Shown: in pieces, positions 1-11,629 of the stretch
How the letters are laid out: each line of letters starts with the position of its first letter
Position numbering within the stretch: the first letter of the stretch is position 1
From: Paraphaeosphaeria minitans
Lineage: Eukaryota; Ascomycota; Dothideomycetes; Pleosporales; Didymosphaeriaceae
Reading direction: 5' to 3'
DNA: 64,000 bases
Assembly: GCA_015832175.1 (NCBI GenBank)
Contig: WJXW01000004.1
Location: forward strand, 2,480,001-2,544,000
The notes under the pieces: generated by a model
The model's input: the letters and a program-made list of their open reading frames with translations, nothing else
Databases searched by the model: none
What the model was told of the DNA's origin: nothing
Translations under genes and position numbers: made by a program

Positions 1-1222
1 TGGGCATCCACCACTACACCGCTCCCACTACACCGCTCATTGCGGGAAAAGAAAAAAAGAAAAAACATACAACAGCGGGGATTCGCCAGTGGTCACCCAC
101 CTGACTACTGATCCGCCGGTACCCTGCTTGTGTAAGGCTGAGCGGACGGGAAGCCCAATTTTCAAGGTCCTATGGTCGTATGTGAGAAAACTCGTTCTAC
201 AATATGTACATATACCTACATTGATGGAAATATCTTATCTTTTAAAGATATATACATATACTCACACCAGTATCAAGTCGGAAGAGAAGATGGGTAGCAA
301 TAGCTTCCATAGCCAGGTGGACGTTTTACGACTGGAGGTAGATGGCTTCGTCGTGGCGACATGGCACCCTCGTCGCGGCACAACACGGAAGTCATTCACA
401 TTCTTCCCGCGATAACGCGGTCAACATGTCGGCGTCACGAGTTCACTCATGCGCCTTACCCACCTTCCCTCTCGCGGTGCCGATCTCCCGCCAGCCCGAC
501 AAGCTCCAATCGACGCCCTGTAGCCTCCCGGATCTAGCACGGCCCGTTCGCCCACCCTACGGCTACCCAACCTGTGCCGCTGGCATCCAGGGCAGGAGAG
601 TGCAGAGCCACGCCGGGACTCAGGGTGGCTTGCTTCCTTGGATTACCTAGGTATCTACATTGCGGTAGAAGTGTCGCCCAGGCAGACCAGTGGAGGGGTC
701 ATGGTTCAATGGCTCCATCCTTCATCGCAGCCTACTGGCCACTATGTCGCCGCTCGAAAATCCACCATGCACGTCCGTTGGCAGACCCAAGCTCTGCGAT
801 GGATTACAAAGTCTCACTGCATCAGGCAGTCCTTGCTCGGAGCGACCCCACCCTGTCTCCGGCCGAGCTCACACACCCGCATCTTTGCATGTACAAAACC
901 TATGCGCACCCACTTCCCATTCCACTGCCACCCTCCCAACCCTCTCCGAGAGCCAACGTCACGCTCTTGTTTCGTTGATCTCTAGCAGTCAGCCGATAGA
1001 AAATAGGGTTTATATGCGTTTGCGAGCTGGGCCATCTGGAATCGGATGCATGACGTAGCATTTTGCGAAAAGATATAGGCCGACGGAAAGCCCGGATACC
1101 TAGGTCAGCGCGCGCGCAAAGCATTTCTGACGCGACGACCGGGGTGCGAACGTACAAAACGCTTCGGCGGCCTCGCTCTTGCTTGCTTGAAACATTCCGC
1201 GTGTTCCGCGCTGCGCGTCGTT
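1..1222. other. Intergenic, no gene seen
   Basis: Only short overlapping frames in all directions. No conserved domain, no splice-compatible exon chain and no repeat stands out. The last part is the presumed promoter of the membrane-protein gene that starts at 1223. Confidence 0.6.
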
Positions 1223-1937
1223 ATGAGTTTCTTTGATGTTCCGCAGGGCCGGTGAGTTGGCTTCCGTGGTCTTGACCACCAAGCTTCGCGAGGTTGGATG
1301 GAGCTGACAAGAGTGCAGTGTCCTCGCCATCACACTGCCGTCTGTGACGCTTATGGCTCATGCTGCCACCTTTGTCGTGCTTGAAGCCGTCTTCGCTGAT
1401 TCCTGGGGTTCTTCATGGGTAGCTACATATGACCTCGTTGCTGCTGCCGCGAGTGTCGTCGGGTTGTTGGGTGCTGTCCATGTACGCCGAGTTCCCCAAC
1501 TCTTGCGCCCAAGGATATTCCACTGAGACGGGATTGCTAACACGCAGCAGAAACGGCGCATCCTCATGGCCACATATCTCCTCGTCCATTCCATCACACT
1601 ATCACTTTTTAGTACCATGCTGCTGATCAACGTCCTACCATCTTCATTCGCGTCATCCATCCCATACCTATCGCAGTTGCGACACGACGACAACTTTGAA
1701 AGAGGCATGTGCCAAGAACTGGACAATGGCTTTGGATGGGATGAGCGATGGCTTAACGACTGCGCGTCGAGTTTCGACACCCTAAACAAAGGCGCCATGT
1801 GGGTTGGTGTGGCCATGGTGTCTGCACAATGGCTGGTCCTCATCAACCTTGGAAGCTGGCTGCGAGAAAAGCCTACCAAGTCCTACGAGGAATTTGACGT
1901 GGAAAAGAGATGGGAGAAGGGCATTATTCAAGACTAA
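1223..1937 (+). CDS. Four-helix membrane protein, unknown function
   Basis: Exons 1223-1251, 1319-1481 and 1548-1937 give a 193-residue protein. Intron 1 starts GTGAGT. Intron 2 has a TGCTAAC branch site just before its CAG end. The start is the ATG at 1223 because splicing joins it in frame to a strongly hydrophobic first helix (VLAITLPSVTLMAHAATFVV). About four membrane segments follow, with a loop between helices 3 and 4 holding two cysteines (GMCQEL and NDCASS). The C-terminal tail is charged (EEFDVEKRWEKG). The size and layout resemble small fungal tetraspan (MARVEL/SUR7-like) proteins, but I recognise no family motif, so the function is unknown. It converges with the F-box gene, whose stop codon lies 180 bp away. 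Confidence 0.75.
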
Positions 1938-2116
1938 AAAGTGTAGAAATGCAAAGATCAAATTGAAATGAGCAATAAGAAGTGCCGCAGAAAGACCGTG
2001 AATCGTGACGAAAGTCTATACTGGTATCGTGCAAAGATATCCTCCGGTGGTGGTGTACTTGTCGAAGTCGATGCTCACATTCGTTCTTCGGCGCGATCTG
2101 AGAGTGTTTAAAGATC

Positions 2117-2920
2117 CTACCCAACCACGTCTTGATATCGGACCGGTATCTGGATGATCGACCTCTCTGGTGTGGCGCCTAACACTGTGTCAGCCCACGC
2201 ACCACAACGCACGCCTCGAACCTTATTCCAACCTGCGCCGACGAGGCAGAACTCACATGGATCCCAACACGCTTCTTGAACGTACAACCGCCCGGCAATT
2301 TTTTCCCGCGGGTCCTCGGTTGATGCGGCGGCAATGTTTCTCCAGAAATGGAAATTTTTGCATTCGGTCTCGTTGTTCAGAAAGCGGGTGTACGTCCGGA
2401 CCATCTTGTGCCCGCAACTGCTACACCCGCAGTTGCACTCGTGCCAGCCGTCGATACAGCCGTCGTGCATACACATCCTCCTCACATCACTCACCCATTC
2501 GTTACTCCCGCCAGGGTCGGTCCGCACCACTCGTGCCAGGCGGCCAACGTGCCAGGCGCAAAAAGAGTCTGGGAGCTCCACGACTTCAGGACGGGGACCG
2601 TCATGGTCGAACGCAAGGGGCAAACACGCCGGACTACTCGAGGAAAAAAACTGAGATGTTGGGTAGTTCTTCTTGCATAAGATACATCGTCGCTGCTGGC
2701 GGTCGCCGTGTGGCGAGGTGCGATACCTTTCCATGGCGAATTGAGCGCATCGGTCTAGCGTGCGGTTCCTCAGATGCGGTATTGCAGGCAAAGTGTTGTT
2801 GAGTACTGAGTGAGTGAGCTTGAGTGCCAGGATGCCGTCTAAGGGGAGGAAGTTGCTGAGTTCGAACAGCAGCTCCGGAGGCAGCAGCAAGAGGTATGGT
2901 GGGTTTGACATCTGACCCAT
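2117..2920 (-). CDS. F-box protein with cysteine-rich C-terminus
   Basis: Single exon, 267 residues from the ATG at 2920. The frame stays open to 3013, but the first 31 residues look like leader sequence; MGQMSNPPYLLLLPPELLFE is a better start because the F-box begins there. F-box core (about residues 7-43): LLLLPPELLFELSNFLPLDG followed by ALKLTHSVLNNTLP. F-box proteins join substrates to SCF ubiquitin ligases through Skp1. The rest has no LRR or WD repeats. It carries clustered Cys/His pairs (RCILCKK, FCAWHVGR, MCMHDGCIDGWHECNCGCSSCGHK split over about 24 residues, CWDPCEFC) that could bind zinc. The F-box call is good; the substrate and the zinc-binding idea are inference. Confidence 0.8.
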   Translation of the reverse strand: MGQMSNPPYLLLLPPELLFELSNFLPLDGILALKLTHSVLNNTLPAIPHLRNRTLDRCAQFAMERYRTSPHGDRQQRRCILCKKNYPTSQFFSSSSPACLPLAFDHDGPRPEVVELPDSFCAWHVGRLARVVRTDPGGSNEWVSDVRRMCMHDGCIDGWHECNCGCSSCGHKMVRTYTRFLNNETECKNFHFWRNIAAASTEDPREKIAGRLYVQEACWDPCEFCLVGAGWNKVRGVRCGAWADTVLGATPERSIIQIPVRYQDVVG

Positions 2921-3687
2921 GGTCTGCTCGCGATCTGTTCTGGCGCTCAAAGAGAAGCTATCAATCTGGGGAGAATTCGGAGTCAGTAGAAATGGGGAGG
3001 GGTGGCAGGGCAAAGCAAGTGCAGTGATATGTCAACGTGTAGCAAATATGGCAGTGCGCGGCATGGGTTTGCCGTGCACGCAAACGTTTTCCCTATGTCA
3101 CAGAACCAAATTGGAAGTCGCGTGGTCCGGCTAACAATGTGGGAAGCCGTGACTCCAGCATTCCATTCCCATGGTGGTCGCAAGTCGTTCTGTAAACCGG
3201 CATAATGACCGCAACCCATGCGGATGTGAGTTTACAATGTGAGTCTACCCTCTGATACGAGTTTCCGAGTTTCATATGCTGTTTGGGTGTTTGGCGGCTG
3301 CGGCTGGCTCAACGGTTTGGCCGTGTGGCCCATGAATCCACGCACACTGGCAAATGGGCATTGCTGTCTCGAGGGTTTTAGCATAATGCCATGATGGCAA
3401 GAACCCGTGGTTGGTCTTCGAGACAAAGTTGTGGTCATCTCCCCACGTGATGATGGGCTGTGACTAGACAACGGGGGACAGCCAAGAGGAATGTGGTCAC
3501 GAGTGCGATAGCGTAGGTAAGCTAGGGCGACCTGTGTAGAGATATAGGTAGGTAGTCAGGTGCATTTCGCGCTCTGTTTGAGCCATCGGATGCAAGCGTA
3601 GACTGTGTTTGCAGCGTGTTGGCAAGGAGAGGCGGGAAGCTCTAGGTGGCAGGGATTAGGTAGAGCCGTTGGGCTGAAGGAAGTCCG

Positions 3688-4010
3688 AAGCCCAACTCTT
3701 ACGATGTATATCGACAGCACACATGCAACCCAACTGTTACGATACATATCGATAGCACACAGGCAACCCAACTGTTACGATACATATCGATGGCACACAG
3801 GCAACCCAACTGTTACGATACATATCGATAGCACACAGGCAACCCAACTGTTACGACACATATCGATGGCACACAGGCAACCCAACTGTTACGACACATA
3901 TCGATGGCACACAGGCAACCCAACTCTTACGATAGATGTTGCCCAACTCTTACGATAGGTATCGACGGCTTCCGGGCAGCCCGACTTTTACGACAGGTAT
4001 TGATAGCATA
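3688..4010. repeat. 38-bp minisatellite
   Basis: A 38-bp unit beginning CAACCCAACTGTTACGATAC starts at 3726, 3764, 3802, 3840, 3878 and 3916, exactly 38 bp apart. Shorter, degenerate copies lie on both flanks. Changes between units are single bases (GATA/GACA, GATAG/GATGG, GTTACG/CTTACG). The unit has no stop codon in any plus-strand frame, so it produces a false ORF. Confidence 0.95.
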
Positions 4011-4431
4011 GGCCGACGGCACGGTGCTCGTCATGACTTGGGTAAGAGGTGCGGCAAGTGAGACTGCTGCAGGCTGTACCAATCGACCTCGGCAGCGACC
4101 CGAGAAGCGGCTGTAGGGCTCGAACACGGCAGCGAGGCCCATCTCTAGACTCTGGCATACGAACGATGCACTCCAGCTTTCAGGGTGGTGTTGGCCGCGG
4201 TCGCCTACTCGTACATGCAGTCCGGGATGCGTGAACGGTCTGTCAGCGCTGGTGGATCCGCAGAAGCGCTGTAACCGCAAACAAGAGGTGGCTGCACGCT
4301 CCAACTGCTTCTGGTATCAACGCCGCGCACCGTCGCTGATGGAGGGCTGCAGATGGCACACCCCATGGCCAGATAGTGCGGCGATTTTCACGATCACGAT
4401 GGCAAATGATGCCGTCTTGGATGCCCGCCAC

Positions 4432-4527
4432 GAATGGAGTCACGGATGGGGTCAGGAATGCACGACTGCACGAATGCACGAATGGAGTCACGAACGGAGT
4501 CAGGAATGCACGAATGCACCAATGGAT
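4432..4527. repeat. 48-bp tandem duplication
   Basis: Two copies of a 48-bp unit starting GAATGGAGTCACG (at 4432 and 4480), with a few substitutions. Internal GGAGTCACG/GGAATGCACG sub-repeats are visible. Confidence 0.8.
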
Positions 4528-4827
4528 GTCACAGCAAGACTCGCAGGACTCGCAAGGTGGAGTGGTTCCTACCACGGCCAGCTCATTGGTGCCGTGTCTG
4601 TCTGTCTGTCTGCCCGCCTGCCAGCCTGTCTGTCAAGACACGACCAGCGACAACGGTGGGTGCGATGGTCATGACACACTGGCAGCAGTGAAGCTCCTGC
4701 CTTTTAGCAGGACGGCGTGGGCAGCGCGAGTGTTGGTTGGTGGTGGAGGCGCGGTGGGGCGTGCAGATGTGCCCATGCCAACCCACGGCGTTTCTTTTCA
4801 GACGTCGTGTGCACTGTGCAGTAGCGT

Positions 4828-4858
<31 letters not shown>
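4828..4858. repeat. (GCA)10 trinucleotide tract
   Basis: About ten uninterrupted GCA units. Not inside a gene I can support. Confidence 0.95.
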
Positions 4859-4860
<2 letters not shown>

Positions 4861-4915
4861 CAGACGCTCGTTCTGCGCCGGGGAGCGGAGGGTTTGCAGC
4901 GTGCAGACGCAGAAC

Positions 4916-4947
4916 GGGCGGCTGGGCGGCTGGGCGGCTGGGCGGCT
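4916..4947. repeat. 8-bp repeat GGGCGGCT x4
   Basis: Four perfect head-to-tail copies of GGGCGGCT in non-coding DNA. Confidence 0.95.
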
Positions 4948-5868
4948 GTCGAGACAGCATCGCTCGTGGACGTATGCACCTCCCCCCAGGCGCCGGGAAT
5001 CGAGACGAGCCCACGCGCGGGGGCGAAAAGGAGACGGACGCGAAAAGGAGACGGGCGCGCAATCGTCAGTGTAGGGCGAACGGCTGCCGGATCAGATAGG
5101 TAGGTAGGTAGTCTAGGAAATGGCTAGCCACGCGTGGTGCTGCGCGCTTGAGATGCATGTCCCGCAGTGGATGGAGGCATCGGGGCATCGAGGCGTGGAG
5201 GTATCGAGGCATCGAGGCTGCGCCAGGCTCCTTCTCGGACGTCATGTGCAGAGTGGCCGCCTGTCCGCCGGAGGAGGAGGAAAGCTGTGTACTGGCAATT
5301 GAATCGGCCACAGTTGCAGGAAGGCTGGCGGACCCTGGACGTTGTTAAGCCGAGACGGTGGTGAGAGAGCGGGAAGCCAGCCTGATTGCGTGCATTCTAC
5401 GTGTGGAGCTAACCGAAATTTAAGAGTGAGCTGCGATATTTAGTTCGCGGTCCGGAAATTGAGCCTTTCACACGCCAAGTTCTCCACACCTCCTTCACCC
5501 TCGAGTCCTGCACTCTCTCGCCGCTTTCACTGTGGGTGAATAGCTGGCCTGTCGCTCCTTCGTGCCTGTTGTACGCCGTGCGAGTTGGTCCTTTCACTCT
5601 CCCCCTTGACTAGTACTAGTAAGCCTCCCTCCCCGACGGCGTGCGCCGCGATCCAGGCTCTGGGGAAATCTCTGCGACCCTGATCCCGCCGCGACACCCT
5701 CCTTTGCCTGTTTGTTATGCCGCCACCGAATCTCAATTGAGTTCTTTGTGACTGACCCTTTGTCAAGGTGCGCCTTCCGCCTCCGGAATTCCCAGAGAGA
5801 TACCTCCGCTGCGGCCTCGATAGCCTGGCTTCCGCGCAACAACACGCACCGAACGCCCACTCGCAGCC

Positions 5869-6104
5869 ATGGCCTACTACCAGCAGGACCCCTCGTCCTC
5901 TTGGCCAGCTCCCGCCCGACAGGCATCGTGGGAGCAGCCGCAGCCACCGTCGCGCTCAGGTACGGGACCTCGCTGAAAGAAAAAAACACACCACGGGCGA
6001 AACATAACAGAACCCGCAGGAGCAAGCTCTACGGTCAACCGCGACGAGTTCAGTGGCTTTGCTTTCGCCTCTCAGTTCGAGGGTATGTCCACTCCTACCT
6101 GCAC

Positions 6105-6135
<31 letters not shown>

Positions 6136-7392
6136 ATCGAACGCACTCCATCATCTGCGGGGATTGGGCGTGTTGAAAGCAAATCATGGACGGACTTGGG
6201 CTGATGTGTGTTGCAGACGTCGAGCGGGCCATCGAAAACCTGGCGAAGAGCAGCGCGGGCAAGGGCTTCGGCTTCCCGCAGTATGCAGGCCGTCGCGAGT
6301 CCATGCCCGTTGTCGGCGGAGGTCCGCGCCCACCATACCAGCAAGACTTCGGTACGGCCCACGCACAACCACCGCTCGAGGCCCGGCTAACGCCAGCAGT
6401 AGACCCGCGCATGAGTGGACCGCAGCGTCACCACTCCGTGAGCGAGTACGACGGATCGCGCTCCCACTCGACGTCGAACGTCCAGGGCTACTACCAGAAC
6501 CAGCGCAACTACGGTCCTCGAACCAACGATGCCGACCAGATGGCCCAGGCCAAGCGTCGCATGGCAGCCCAGCGTGAACGCGAGCTACGCAACTACCACC
6601 AAGAACAGCAGTACCATAGAAGTAAGGACTCGGAATCTGGGCAACAATAGTAGAAGGATGGTGGTTAACTAGGGTAATGCAGATGTTTCTGGGTCCAAAT
6701 CCGACCGCTCGATGAGTCCCAATGCGAATACGATGAGTGAAGAAGAGCGCCGCGAGCTCATTGCCCGCCAGCACCGAGCGTTGTACGGCGAGTCGTCTCA
6801 GTTGTACAATAACAACCCCACGTCCAGCCAGGACGTCCGCGTTTCTGGAGCCGGTCGCGGGCCCTCGCCTCTGGCATTTGATCCATTTGGCATGCAAGCT
6901 CCCGGCGCTACTGGAGAAGCCCCGGTTCAGATGCCAACACGAGGCGACAAGGATGCTGCTGGCGGTGCGCAGGAGGCCCGTGCTAACAGCAACTCGTCTC
7001 CTGGTTCGGTTCAAAACCCAGCCTTTGCCCTATTCGACAATGCTCAGCAGGCCAGCCGCACCTCCAACTCGTCCCCTGGCGGATCCCCTCCCCGTCAAGG
7101 CCCCAAACTGAACGGTTCTGGTGTTGCACCCATTGGCACGCGTCCCATCACCAACCAGGGTCAACCCGCTGGTTCTTCTCTCAACAAGGGCCGGACCACG
7201 CCTCTTCCTTCGCCCCTTAGCTACAACCCTTACAATGTGAGCGAGCAGAATGCTCATGCTATTGCTACCACGTCTGCGTCCTTGAACCCATCCTCCACGG
7301 TCACGGACAACAAGGGTGTCGGTATGGGCTGGAACAAGGGCCCGTGGGGAAGCACCCCCAGCCAGGGCGTGCAAGCCTCTGTTTGGGGCTAG
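5869..7392 (+). CDS. Low-complexity protein with conserved-looking N-terminus
   Basis: Five exons: 5869-5959, 6020-6082, 6217-6351, 6400-6621 and 6683-7392, giving 406 residues. Start: MAYYQQDPSSSWPAP. The intron at 6352-6399 is 48 nt, stop-free and in frame, but has a donor, a GGCTAAC branch site and a CAG acceptor, so I splice it. Intron 2 (6083-6216) contains a GCC trinucleotide tract. Recognisable blocks are DEFSGFAFASQF, DVERAIENLAKSS, an Arg/Gln-rich segment (AKRRMAAQRERELRNYHQEQ) and MSEEERRELIARQHRALYG. The C-terminal half is disordered, rich in Ser, Pro, Asn and Gly, and ends VQASVWG. I do not recognise a named family; RNA-related or scaffold roles would be guesses. Confidence 0.8.
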
Positions 7393-8621
7393 TGCAAACA
7401 ACATCTTACCATTCTTGAGATCGGGAGTTTGATGCACAATCCGGAGTTTCTGCATTTCAGGTGTCCCGGGCATATCACACAGCGTCGGTCTTTCAAATTG
7501 GGCGGAGCAGGTATCTTGGGCGGTCGGTGAACGAAAATTACCCTTGGGACCAGTCTCACTTCACGGGCGTACTTACATCTGACTGCGGTTGGTCAAAGAT
7601 AATATACCTTTTTGAACGGGGCTACATTACGGGGTGTTTTGAACGTTGGGATCTATCTCCAGGATGGTTCTGTTATTGGGTTGGGATCTGGTGGGGAGTT
7701 TGGGACGAATGATTTGGCTTTCTAATCGTATGTGGGAGGTTGAAAGGGCGGCCTCTCGATTGCAAGGGGACGGTTAACGCTGGCTCTCGATGACATTTTG
7801 GGATTCTATTTAGGTAAAGGACTCGGCAACAACTGGTGTAATGAAAAAAAACTTCTTGGGGCATTCATTGTGTTTTCTTCTCTGAGCGTGCTGGTGTCTT
7901 CCTGGGTGCCTGGTATGGCCACCGACAAGTGATGAATTAGCTTGTTTGCTCCCTCTGAGTAGGTCGTTGCTTACGAAACCTCGCTTGGTTGAATCAAGGT
8001 TGGGTCTACGGGGCTGCTTCGGCTAGCGTCGCATACGATTGGATTCGCACCAGAGCGATTCGTAGTATATAAGATGGATTGCAAGTGTACATGGGTACCA
8101 AAGGGCTGTGTGCACTGGCTTGGGTATGGGTAGTAACCTACCAAAATCCTCTACCACTGTGTTGAACACGACGCCAAAACAGCTCAAACATGGACGCCGT
8201 CAAAAGAGCACATGGTGGTATTACCTACGCCCATCACGTGCGTCATCATGCACCCTACTGGCGAGATCGGGTATGGTACGAAGTGTGTCTTTCTTGCAAT
8301 GGAAACACTTTGTCGCTTAGGTAGGTATCTGAGGCATAGAGAGATAGGTACAAGAGCAACTTGGACGAGGCTTCCTCAGTTTGCAACTTCGTTGACGTCT
8401 TTCTCGATATTCTGGACCCGTAACTTTTCCCGCCTCACACGCCTGCTTTGTGCGTTTTGGGCGTCGTTCAAGACCGATGTAGACTCTTGAATTGCTCTTG
8501 CATTAATTTGCTGCTTATAGATAACTTCAAAGTCATTGCCCAACCGTGGGGGCCCTTCAGACGGGCTCCCTCTGAGATCTTCATCAATCATATACATCCA
8601 ATTCATCATCGTGCAATCATA
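7393..8621. other. Intergenic between convergent genes
   Basis: Holds the 3' regions of the low-complexity gene and the peroxygenase gene, which point toward each other. Only short unsupported frames are present. Confidence 0.6.
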
Positions 8622-10012
8622 CTATCCATAGACTGGCTTCTGGGAATAGCCAGGGAACTGCTCCAGCTGCTTGTTATCGATAGCTTGCAACTGTGGGCAA
8701 CCAAGCTTGCCAATAATGTTTCCTACAGCATTTGTCAACTGGTTCAGCACACCGAGGACCGCGTCAGGTTTCGCTTGGGCAGACAGCTGGTACACAAAGC
8801 ATGCGAAGTTGTTCCCTTGCAGCAGGTTTGCTGAGTTGAAGACGCCACCAGTCAGATCAGCAACGTCAACGCCGACAAAAGAGTTAGTGGTCCCCGTATT
8901 GCTGTCATCAAGTCAGCACATGGAGGATGAAGACGGGAGAGCGAAGTAACTGACCCGCCTATGTCGAGAAACTTGGGGTGAAGAGCAGCAGCGTTCAATG
9001 CGTCCGCAAGGAAATATTCGGTGTCGTACGGATACTCAATCGCGCGGCGGTACCAATTCTCAGGGATTCGCTCAGTTCCTTGGACGGCATTGTAGTTCTT
9101 GTTCGATCCTTGCACACCGAACCACGACTGAACGACATCATATGTTAGTTGGCCTGCCGGGTGCTCGGCACTGTGGTTGGCCATGAAGCGGTAGATGAAT
9201 GTGTACGCAGCAGGTTGCACAAGCACTCCCGAGAACGGGCCATTGAAAAATCTTGGGTTCTGCGAAATCTGGGTGTCGAAGCGGTGTGAGCGGAACGAAG
9301 TGAGCGAGTCCAGCGTGATCTCGCCTTCGGGCGAATAGTCGATTAATTCTTGGAACTGCGAAGTAACAGTCTTGTAGTTGTTCCCCGACTGATATAAGTC
9401 GGGTCTGGTGGGTGAAGCATCACCCTCATACTTATTGTGCGAGCCAATGAGTCCGTTTCCCAGAACACCAGTGACACCGCCCTGAGCAAGAGATGGTGCG
9501 CCGCCCATGCTCCAATTCAGTATATCGCCATCAAGGGCTCCACCCAGGGCAGACAAGAAGATCGACAACAATGGACCCATACCAACAACCTTGGTCGTGG
9601 CATCGATATATTGTGTAACAGAGGCGTACCCATTGTGGGGGAGGAAGTCTTGGAATATATCAATACGGAGTCGACGACTGCATCTTGGCGACTACTCACT
9701 GTGGTTGGAAAAGGCATTCAGACCAGGACATGGACCTCTAAGGTCGTTTGGTCCCGGGGCTACGTACTCGTGTCCCGAGCCCTCGGTCACGTTGATGTAC
9801 TGCGCCTGAGCATTGAATGTGTTTATCGGCTCGAAGATTGACGTCGTGGCATCTGCGCCGGTTTGTCGCTTCTCGAGAAGCTTAGCGATTTCCGCAGCGC
9901 GCTTCAAGATGGACGGATCGTGGGCTGCAGCTTCCAGTATTGCAGTTGGGAAGGCGATGGCTAGTGGCCCAAAGCATACCAGCAGAGAAAGAGGAATGTA
10001 TGAGAAATGCAT
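8622..10012 (-). CDS. Secreted haem-thiolate peroxidase / peroxygenase
   Basis: Three exons on the minus strand: 10012-9700, 9648-8955 and 8901-8622, giving 428 residues. The N-terminus is a signal peptide (hydrophobic to about residue 20, LAIA then FPTA) followed by a KR site at 48-49 (LLEKRQTG) that Kex2 could cut. The haem-ligand motif is GPCPGLNAFSNHNFLPHNG with Cys95. An EGD motif lies at 179-181 (HNKYEGDASPTR), followed by an Arg/Glu-bearing helix. This matches the Peroxidase_2 family (chloroperoxidase and unspecific peroxygenase): PCP supplies the thiolate, and EGD gives the magnesium site and acid-base Glu of peroxygenases. The likely role is hydrogen-peroxide-driven oxygenation of organic substrates outside the cell. 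The C-terminus has a conserved-looking GCPQL and FPGY. The substrate is not deducible. Confidence 0.93.
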
Positions 10013-11629
10013 CTTTATAGAGTATGATCAGCCTGGCCATGGCCATGCGCTTTTACTTATATCATCGCTCGCAGATGTGTTGCCGCCACTGGCTGTGGTG
10101 CTGGAGCATCGGGAGGGGTGTATTGGACCAACAACATCGCCGTCTTGCACCATACAAGACATTGCCACTACCTAAACAGGCAAGGCACTCATCTCACAAC
10201 ATACATACGTCCCTCGGCATGCACCTTGTTGGTAAACTCCCCGCTGTCGATCTAACGGAAGCACTGTCTTCCGGCAATAACCAACAACCTTCTGATTGGA
10301 CAGACTAGTTTCATATATCCAACACGAGCAGACTACAACTCGATTTGGACTTTCGGACCATATGTCACCCCTTTCTAGGACATCTTCCAGATAGTCTACG
10401 TCACTTTCGCGATGTGTGATTGTAGCAAGCGTAGATCGCTACACCCTTAGTTAGTACCCGCATGATCTGATTCATTCCGTCTATGCTAGGCTTAAGTACT
10501 CAGTTTTCGAGCCACTAGGACTAACTCAAATTAAGAGACTAAAATATGGGTTTGTTAGAATGCTCCTAAACTCCTAATTGGCTGCTTTACAGTCCATTGA
10601 GCCTAGCACAGACGTGATAAACCAGAGTATGGCTGTAGTCGACCACGCTGCATTCGGCGCCATGTTTTCCCCACGATGGCCGAGGTGGATATGTGGAGAA
10701 GTGCCTCGGGCTGTTCAGCTACCCCGGAGTTTTCGATTGGATAGGGTACATAATAACGCTGGTGGTGATTCGCATAGCATCACACTCTACGGATATCGAC
10801 GATGATCAGATTGAAGGAGTCTAAGATCACGAAGGGCAGGTGCCAAACTCAAATGCCGCTAGGATGCCTACTGACCGCACATTGTGCACACTGTTCTGCC
10901 TCTAAGTTTCACACCTGACTACGACGACCACAGCGCCAGCGAGACGCCGATGACGCCGTACTTTGCGCCACCAGTCGTAGCTTGTGTAACCCCAACACGG
11001 TAACAGTCTTCTAGGTCTCAAACGGTACGCCCGGCTTTATGATGCGCCTAAAGGGGTATCCGTGTTTGAACATTCACCGCTGGAGACTCGAAGAACGGCC
11101 AGACAATCGTTCTACGCGCCACTTCAAGGTTTAGAATGCTCCCAATATTGATAACAATAAAAGGAGTAAATTTGAATCAGTGTGATGATGGGATATCCGC
11201 GTGCCACTATGACGCGTGTGGGAAAAACAGTAGTCGACGATGTGACACCCACGTATCATTGTTGCAAAAGTAAGGACAACTTTGCAGAGGATTATTGTAA
11301 TAAACGCTCCCTTCCATCTGCAACGCAGCGTGATTAAGTCTGGGTCAGGTCTTCTCCTGCAACTCCATTCCTTCCACAGCTAGGAAGTGTTCGACCATTG
11401 CCACGGTGAGCCCTACGAGAGCGCACGGGATCGTCCATCGTGGTTACTGGAGGCTAGAACCGAGGGTAGTGTCGGCCCCTGTTGAGCTACACAGATCTCC
11501 ATTTATGTTACCCGTGAGCCCCTCAAGGGTATGCTTTATCCATGCAACGTTGATTTGGAAAAGCTTTGAGACTTTACGTAGCAGAGTTAGAGAAAACTGA
11601 CCAGGAAAGGATGAAATCGTTAAAGGTTC
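10013..11629. other. Intergenic, gene-free
   Basis: About 1.6 kb between the peroxygenase start and a transporter relic. Somewhat more A+T-rich than the coding blocks, with many stops in all frames. No domain, repeat or RNA gene seen. Confidence 0.6.

Larger units (their letters stand above)
2921..5868. other. Repeat-rich intergenic region
   Basis: About 2.9 kb without a credible gene. It holds a 38-bp minisatellite (3688-4010), a two-copy 48-bp repeat (4432-4527), TGTC tetranucleotides near 4598, a (GCA)10 tract, an 8-bp GGGCGGCT repeat, and a TAGG tetranucleotide tract near 5097-5111. Reading frames across these tracts are low-complexity by-products. Confidence 0.7.

Noticed and set aside
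2170..2802. 210-codon plus-strand ORF
   Set aside because: Antisense of the F-box gene.
3605..3958. 117-codon ORF through the 38-bp repeat, or a CRISPR-like array
   Set aside because: Openness comes from a stop-free 38-bp unit. Units are contiguous without unique spacers, and the genome is eukaryotic.
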